Shown: positions 7,586 to 11,519 of the stretch, piece after piece
Layout of the letters: each line of letters opens with the position of its first letter
Numbering within the stretch: position 1 is the first letter of the stretch
Assembly (NCBI GenBank): GCA_050049355.1
Contig: JASFWK010000059.1
Span: forward strand, 1 to 11,519
Origin: JASFWK01 sp050049355
GTDB lineage: Bacteria; Chloroflexota; Anaerolineae; B4-G1; DUEL01
DNA length: 11,519 nt
Direction of reading: 5' to 3'
Notes under the pieces: generated by a model
The model's database searches: none
The model's input: only the letters and a program-made list of their open reading frames with translations
Told to the model about the DNA's origin: nothing
Program-made: the position numbers and the translations under genes

Positions 7586-7615
7586 TTTATAAGAAAGACG
7601 CTGGTGCTGTGTTAG
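7586..7615 (-). promoter_or_regulatory. Candidate clpB promoter
   Basis: The minus strand carries TATAAA (plus 7586-7591) and, 18 bases upstream, CTAACA (7610-7615), matching five and four of six positions of the housekeeping -10 and -35 consensus. The leader to GTG 7511 would be about 70 bases. No CIRCE repeat and no clear heat-shock sigma promoter was found in 7512-7752. The AT-rich TATAA core is nearly symmetric, so it also reads TATAAG on the + strand toward archease, with a poor -35 there. Confidence 0.3.
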
Positions 7616-7746
7616 ATTCTCATAAGTCACTGGTGCAGCTTACTCGGGGGCCTTACATTGAGCTGTGGTGGCCTCAGAAGCGGGAAGTGACCCTGGAGCG
7701 GAGCGATGGGCATCTTGATTTTCTCTGGGTTCATGGTAGGATGAAG

Positions 7747-7751
7747 GGTGA
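7747..7751 (+). promoter_or_regulatory. Shine-Dalgarno sequence of the archease gene
   Basis: GGTGA within AAGGGTGAG directly precedes ATG 7753. The spacing is short but usable. The other in-frame ATG at 7741 has GGTAGG abutting it with no spacer. The archease domain begins right after 7753, so that start is preferred. Confidence 0.4.
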
Positions 7752-7752
7752 G

Positions 7753-8160
7753 ATGGAAGAGGGATTCGAGGAAATCGAACACACAGCCGATGTGGCACTT
7801 CATATCTGGGGACGCGACCTGGCGGAGCTTTTCGTCAACGCCGCGCGCGGGATGGCCTCGCTGATGGTCGAACCTGAGACCGTCGAGCCTGCCGTGGAGA
7901 TATCGCTGGAGTTGACTGCCGATGATGCTGAGGCCTTGTTGGTGACTTGGTTGGGAGAGCTTCTGTACCTGAGTGAACGAGATGATATCGTCTTCATCGA
8001 CTTTGACGTGCAAGAGATCACGCATACCCGCCTGCGAGGAAAGGCGCGAGGAGGGCCAACGGAGGGGGCACGAGGCTACATCAAGGCGGTCACCTTCAGT
8101 GAACTGGAGATCCACCCAACTGAGCGAGGGCTGGAGACGAATGTCGTGTTTGATGTGTAG
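7753..8160 (+). CDS. Archease (RtcB activator)
   Basis: The 135-residue product is an archease, a small cytosolic metal-binding protein that speeds guanylylation of RtcB and lets the ligase turn over more than once. Family marks are EHTADVALHIWG at 9-20 with the conserved metal-ligand Asp at 12, LLVTWLGELLYL at 62-73, KAVTFSELEI at 111-120, and a C-terminal VVFDV whose Asp 134 corresponds to the second conserved acidic ligand. The length is typical (about 130-145). The reading frame stays open back to an ATG at 7531, but those extra 74 residues overlap the clpB leader and lack archease similarity, so the start is placed at 7753. Only 11 bases separate its stop from the rtcB start, the common archease-rtcB operon order. 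It is transcribed away from clpB. Confidence 0.92.
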   Translation: MEEGFEEIEHTADVALHIWGRDLAELFVNAARGMASLMVEPETVEPAVEISLELTADDAEALLVTWLGELLYLSERDDIVFIDFDVQEITHTRLRGKARGGPTEGARGYIKAVTFSELEIHPTERGLETNVVFDV

Positions 8161-8171
8161 AGGAGGATGAG

Positions 8172-9623
8172 ATGGTTGCCAAGAAAGATTTCCGTAGAGT
8201 GGATCGCTTTATTTGGGAACTACCGAAGGAGACGCGAGAGGACATGCGGGTCCCGGTGCGATTGTTCGCCGATGCCCAGCTCTTTGAAGATGCCTTTGGC
8301 GACAGGTCAGTGGAACAGCTGGTCAACACGTCGACGCTGCCGGGCATCGTCAAGTATGCCCTGGGTATGCCAGACTTTCATCAGGGGTATGGCTTTCCAA
8401 TCGGCGGGGTGGCGGCGCTGGATGCCAGCACGGGCGTCATCTCACCTGGGGGCGTTGGGTATGACATCAACTGTGGTGTGCGGATGCTTGGCACCCACCT
8501 GGATCACGAGGAGGTCGCTCCTCTGATCCCCGATCTTGCCACGGCCCTCTACCGCTGTTGCCCCAGCGGATTGGGAGGAAAGGGGCGAGAGCGGATATCG
8601 GAGCGGGAACTGAACGAACTGGTGACCAAGGGGGCGAGATGGGCTCTGAAGCGCGGGCTGGCGCGCGAGGAGGACCTGGCTCATACGGAGGAGGGCGGCT
8701 GTCTCCCCGGTGCCGACCCCAGTCAAGTGAGCGCCCGCGCGTTGGAGCGAGGCCGCTCGCAGGTAGGTTCACTGGGCTCGGGTAACCACTTCTTGGAGAT
8801 TGATGTGGTCAATGAAATCTACGACCCAGAGGTGGCGGAGGTTTTTGGCCTGCGGGAGAATCAGATCGTGGTGCAGATTCACTGCGGGTCGCGTGGCTTC
8901 GGTCACCAAGTCTGCGATGACTACGTCAGGAGCCTCCAAGGGGCGGTGCGGAAGTATGGCATCGAGCTGCCCGACCGAGAGCTAGTCTGCGCCCCTCTAG
9001 ACTCGCCGGAGGGAAAGGCCTACTATGGCGCGATGGCCTGCGCGGTCAACTACGCTTTCGTCAACCGACAGGTGTTGGCCATGGGTGTCCGAGAGGCCTT
9101 CGAGCGGGTGTTGGCGGGCAAGGTGGAGAACTTCGATCTGTTCCAGGTCTACGACGTGGCCCACAATATCGCCAAGTTCGAGGAACACGAGGTGGATGGG
9201 AAGCGAAAGCGGCTGTGCGTCCATCGTAAGGGAGCTACGCGCGCCTTTGGTCCTGGCAAGCCCGAGGTGCCGGAGGATTACCGCGGCGTGGGCCAGCCGG
9301 TGCTGGTGCCGGGCTCCATGGGCACTGCGTCCTACGTGCTGGTGGGCGCGGAGAAGGCGATGGACCTCACCTGGGGCTCGACCTGTCACGGGGCCGGACG
9401 CGTGATGAGCCGTACCCGAGCCCGCAAGACGGTCTGGGGAGCGGACCTGAGGGAAGAGTTGGAGCGAGGGGGAATCGCTGTTCGGTCTGGTTCCAACAAG
9501 GGGTTGGCCGAGGAAGCCCCCCTTGCCTACAAAGACGTCAGCCTGGTGGTAGAGGTGGTCCACGGAGCCGGACTGGCCCGCAAGGTGGCCCGATTGGAGC
9601 CTTTGGGAGTGATCAAAGGATAG
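8172..9623 (+). CDS. rtcB: RNA-splicing ligase RtcB
   Basis: RtcB joins RNA ends bearing 2',3'-cyclic phosphate or 3'-phosphate to 5'-OH ends, using GTP and Mn2+ through a GMP-histidine intermediate. The 483-residue length matches the family. The active site appears intact by comparison with archaeal RtcB: D98 and C101 in GYDINCGVR, H206 in GSGNHFLEI, H237 in QIHCGSRGFGH, H331 in YDVAHNIAK, and the guanylylated H406 in GSTCHGAGR. A perfect AGGAGG (8161-8166) lies 5 bases before ATG 8172 and just after the archease stop, implying strong translation from a shared mRNA. In bacteria RtcB acts in RNA repair or stress recovery and sometimes tRNA splicing. No rtcR-type sigma54 activator is present here, so control must differ from the E. 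coli system. Confidence 0.97.
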   Translation: MVAKKDFRRVDRFIWELPKETREDMRVPVRLFADAQLFEDAFGDRSVEQLVNTSTLPGIVKYALGMPDFHQGYGFPIGGVAALDASTGVISPGGVGYDINCGVRMLGTHLDHEEVAPLIPDLATALYRCCPSGLGGKGRERISERELNELVTKGARWALKRGLAREEDLAHTEEGGCLPGADPSQVSARALERGRSQVGSLGSGNHFLEIDVVNEIYDPEVAEVFGLRENQIVVQIHCGSRGFGHQVCDDYVRSLQGAVRKYGIELPDRELVCAPLDSPEGKAYYGAMACAVNYAFVNRQVLAMGVREAFERVLAGKVENFDLFQVYDVAHNIAKFEEHEVDGKRKRLCVHRKGATRAFGPGKPEVPEDYRGVGQPVLVPGSMGTASYVLVGAEKAMDLTWGSTCHGAGRVMSRTRARKTVWGADLREELERGGIAVRSGSNKGLAEEAPLAYKDVSLVVEVVHGAGLARKVARLEPLGVIKG

Positions 9624-9668
9624 AGAATGAGTTTGTGAACACCTCTCCACATCGGAGGGTCAACAAAG

Positions 9669-9703
9669 AACCACAGCCCCGGATCACTTCCGGGGCTGTG
9701 GTT
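9669..9703. terminator. Perfect 15-bp bidirectional terminator hairpin
   Basis: AACCACAGCCCCGGA pairs exactly with TCCGGGGCTGTGGTT around a 5-base loop (TCACT). It lies 45 bases past the rtcB stop and 30 bases past the end of the convergent membrane-protein gene. The flanks are T-rich in both directions (TGCTCTTTCTG on +, CTTTGTTG on -), fitting intrinsic termination on both strands. Confidence 0.85.
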
Positions 9704-9733
9704 TGCTCTTTCTGTGTGTATGCCGGCTGAGCG

Positions 9734-10981
9734 CTACCTGCGTATTGCTTCCCTGGCCTTGCGGCGCCATTCGGGTAAGAGCGGCTGCGACCTGCCGTAG
9801 GTGAGTGATCTCCACAGCCATTCCATGGGGCCGAACAGGTACCGTTTCAACCACCATCTACTGAGGCCAATTTGGAGGCGATAGATGACGATCGTCAGAA
9901 CTAGACTGGCAGCAGGGCCGACCTCCCGGTAGAGCCCCAGGCCGTAGCCGTAGAAGATCGGCGTGCAGATCAGTGACTGAAGAAGATAGTTGGTCAACGC
10001 CATACGCCCTGTCGGCGCGAGGGATGACAGCCACTCCCGCCACGCTCGCTTCTGGAAGAGAAGGACGATGGCAGAGATGTAGAATAGGCAGAGCGATGAT
10101 CCAGCAATAGTGCGGGCTCCCCTCGTCGCGAGTTCGTAGCAGGCAGGCGGAACGAGGGTCGGCGATTCGCTTGCCCAGATCCACAGTACGTTGAGGGGGA
10201 TACCCACAGCCAGTCCCCACCACATCACTTTGCGGAAGAGGGGAAGGTGCGTGGAGATGTTGTGGAAGATTCGGCGCCGTCCGACGTATAGGCCAAGCAG
10301 GAACATCCCAAAGACATGTGGAGCCCAGTAGACGGAGCCGGCGAGGCCACTTCTCAGCTCCCTCAGTCTCTGCACTGTGGCCTCCTGGTAGGCTCCTGTG
10401 GCATAGACACCCGCCCGGTATCCCGCCACCACTGCCTCTCTGTAGCCTGCAGTCACCTCGTCATACGCCACACGGAACGACTCTCCAGGTCCTGGTGTGC
10501 TGATCAGGATAGGGATGAGCAATGAGACGGCTATCGCTGCCAGGAGCGCTCTGCCCGACCACTTGCGGAAGAGCAGGAGAGGAAAACCAAGCAACGCGTA
10601 GAAGGTGAGAATATCGCCACTCCATACTAGAATGGCGTGTGTCAAACCGATCAGCAGCAAGATGAGCAGTCGCCGCACGTAGAGAGCGAGGAAGCGAGCA
10701 CTGCGCTGCGCGGCACGCTCCATCTGGATCGCCATACCCCAGCCAAAGAGGAACGAGAAAAGCGTGTAGAACTTCGCTTGAGCGATGAATCTGATGAACA
10801 ACTTGGCTGCGTGATCTATCATTCCCATCTGGTGGGAGGATCTGAAGTACCCGGCGAAGCTAAGCATGTTCACAAGGAGAATGCCAAGGATGGAGAAGCC
10901 GCGCAGGACATCAATGACTACGATGCGCTCTCTTGGACGCACCGGGGTCATTCCGGAAGAGGTCTTGGTGGATTTTTCCAT
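9734..10981 (-). CDS. DUF418 family (YeiB-like) membrane protein
   Basis: This 415-residue multipass inner-membrane protein belongs to the DUF418/YeiB family, whose biochemical role is not established. The N-terminal signature ERIVVIDVLRGFSILGILLVN (18-38) and the C-terminal GPMEWLWRSLTYG (384-396) are diagnostic. About eight to ten hydrophobic segments can be seen, for example at 28-45, 70-86, 104-120, 125-138, 145-160, 218-233, 252-269, 293-308, 325-343 and 355-372. A polar loop at 163-215 separates two halves. The ATG at 10981 is preceded by GAGAGGA with 7 bases of spacing, so the start is secure. A TATAAA on the minus strand (plus 11025-11030) could be its -10, but no good -35 is seen. 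It looks monocistronic, converges on rtcB, and has no evident functional link to it. Confidence 0.9.
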   Translation of the reverse strand: MEKSTKTSSGMTPVRPRERIVVIDVLRGFSILGILLVNMLSFAGYFRSSHQMGMIDHAAKLFIRFIAQAKFYTLFSFLFGWGMAIQMERAAQRSARFLALYVRRLLILLLIGLTHAILVWSGDILTFYALLGFPLLLFRKWSGRALLAAIAVSLLIPILISTPGPGESFRVAYDEVTAGYREAVVAGYRAGVYATGAYQEATVQRLRELRSGLAGSVYWAPHVFGMFLLGLYVGRRRIFHNISTHLPLFRKVMWWGLAVGIPLNVLWIWASESPTLVPPACYELATRGARTIAGSSLCLFYISAIVLLFQKRAWREWLSSLAPTGRMALTNYLLQSLICTPIFYGYGLGLYREVGPAASLVLTIVIYRLQIGLSRWWLKRYLFGPMEWLWRSLTYGRSQPLLPEWRRKAREAIRR

Positions 10982-11229
10982 TGCTCTTTCCTCTCCGCTT
11001 CTCTCGTGCGGATCGCCTCTAATCTTTATACCCGTAAGCAGGGCTTTCGGTTCACCATAACTTCACCAAGCCTCCGGATGAACCGTTGATGGTTCTGCGA
11101 CCACAGCTTGAAGCTGTAGACGGGTGTTCTTGGCGGCTGAATCACACCGCGCGCTGCCAGACCAGCGCCGTGAGCTTGATGTCGTCGCAGCGCTGTCATC
11201 GTCGTGCCAGGATAGATCAGCCCAGTATC

Positions 11230-11247
11230 TTCCCGGGATTTCGAAGC
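11230..11247 (+). repeat. 18-base repeat, copy A
   Basis: TTCCCGGGATTTCGAAGC occurs here and, exactly inverted, at 11443-11460, with 195 bases between. A shorter direct copy of its last 13-14 bases (GGGATTTCGAAGCG) lies at 11461-11474. No open gene is interrupted by it. Confidence 0.75.
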
Positions 11248-11442
11248 GGATCAATCCTACCTGCCCCAAGACTCAATGCAGCAATACATCTCGACTTTTC
11301 GAGCTGAACTCGGCCTCCTGACTAAGAGCTGCCCCACGCCAAAGGAATTGCTCTTGGTCAGAAACCAAGGTTGGTCCAGGAAAAGTGACAAAAAGCGGTT
11401 GTGTCTTGCGTTGCCTCGCGGACTTGCTTGAGATTTTGACTT

Positions 11443-11473
11443 GCTTCGAAATCCCGGGAAGGGATTTCGAAGC
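11443..11473. repeat. 13-bp perfect palindrome containing repeat copies B and C
   Basis: GCTTCGAAATCCC (11443-11455) and GGGATTTCGAAGC (11461-11473) are exact inverted copies separated by GGGAA. The left arm plus loop is the inverse of copy A at 11230-11247. Structure and intergenic location suggest a repetitive extragenic palindrome or the end of a small non-coding element rather than a terminator, since no T-run follows on either strand. Confidence 0.75.
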
Positions 11474-11519
11474 GAAACACCCGAACATGAAGAAGGGAGA
11501 CAGCAAAGGGGGAGAGAGG

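Larger units (their letters stand above)
10982..11519. other. Gene-poor right end with repeats
   Basis: These 538 bases hold the leader of the membrane-protein gene and then no supported gene. Short frames exist on both strands (73, 65, 68 and 77 codons), but none shows a domain, a convincing ribosome-binding site or recognisable similarity. Base composition by eye is less GC-rich than in the genes. Small dyads are frequent, including ACAGC/GCTGT near 11092-11110, CTCGA/TCGAG near 11290-11303 and CTTGGT/ACCAAG near 11353-11370. The 18-base inverted repeat is listed separately. Confidence 0.5.

Noticed and set aside
7715..7742. TTGATT with 16-base spacer and TGG-TAGGAT as the archease promoter
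   Set aside because: Transcription would start at about 7749, leaving almost no leader for ATG 7753 and cutting into its ribosome-binding site. Possible only if the mRNA were leaderless.
7531..7752. 74-codon N-terminal extension of archease back to ATG 7531, overlapping the clpB 5' end
   Set aside because: The extension has no archease similarity, the domain begins normally after 7753, and the region is needed for divergent promoters. It is probably a chance open frame.
7512..7752. CIRCE or heat-shock sigma element upstream of clpB
   Set aside because: I looked for TTAGCACTC/GAGTGCTAA and for CTTGAA/CCCCAT-type boxes on both strands and saw none.
11063..11506. Short frames of 65-77 codons at the right end as remnants of a transposase or small protein
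   Set aside because: No domain, catalytic motif or plausible initiation signal. Similar peptides (LPGISK) in two frames come simply from the DNA repeat.
11485..11519. ATG 11485 as the start of a rightward gene (MKKGDSKGGER)
   Set aside because: Only 11 codons are in the window and no Shine-Dalgarno sequence precedes the ATG.

Overview
This window looks like an ordinary bacterial chromosome segment from a fairly GC-rich organism. By eye the genes run near 60% G+C. They start with ATG or GTG, usually close behind purine-rich Shine-Dalgarno sequences. Convergent gene pairs are separated by strong GC-rich hairpins. The gene set is ClpB, ClpC, archease-RtcB, an AlkZ-related protein and a DUF418 membrane protein. 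It would suit a Chloroflexota-like or related deep-branching lineage, but that is a weak inference; no rRNA or other taxonomic marker is present.

Layout. (1) Bases 1-2001, + strand: the 3' end of a gene whose helix-hairpin-helix-like tail resembles the radical SAM 'DNA modification/repair' family. An MBL-fold hydrolase follows 4 bases later, then an AlkZ/YcaQ-related winged-helix protein lacking the usual QxD/QxQ signature. (2) 2002-2282: a convergent junction rich in hairpins, including a perfect 14-bp stem. (3) 2283-7511, - strand: two HSP100 AAA+ genes in tandem. clpB is upstream and clpC downstream; clpC has its own strong extended -10 promoter in the 153-base gap. (4) 7512-7752: a divergent intergenic region whose TATAA dyad could serve clpB and, less convincingly, the genes on the other side. 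(5) 7753-9623, + strand: a two-gene operon of archease and the RNA ligase RtcB. (6) 9624-9733: a second convergent junction with a perfect 15-bp stem. (7) 9734-10981, - strand: a DUF418/YeiB-like multipass membrane protein. (8) 10982-11519: no supported gene; an 18-base sequence occurs in inverted orientation beside a 13-bp palindrome, suggesting an extragenic repeat.

How the genes fit together. ClpB (disaggregase) and ClpC (unfoldase for ClpP, as its IGF loop shows) handle damaged protein. Archease and RtcB join RNA ends carrying 2',3'-cyclic phosphate or 3'-phosphate. The left end groups two proteins with apparent ties to DNA repair. The window therefore reads as a maintenance and repair neighbourhood rather than a mobile or defence island. 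I see no transposase, integrase, CRISPR array, tRNA or rRNA, and no clearly new multi-gene system. The points most worth a second look are the AlkZ-related protein without its canonical catalytic motif, the DNA-repair-like grouping at the left edge, the inverted-repeat element at the right edge, and the clpB/archease-rtcB divergent arrangement.
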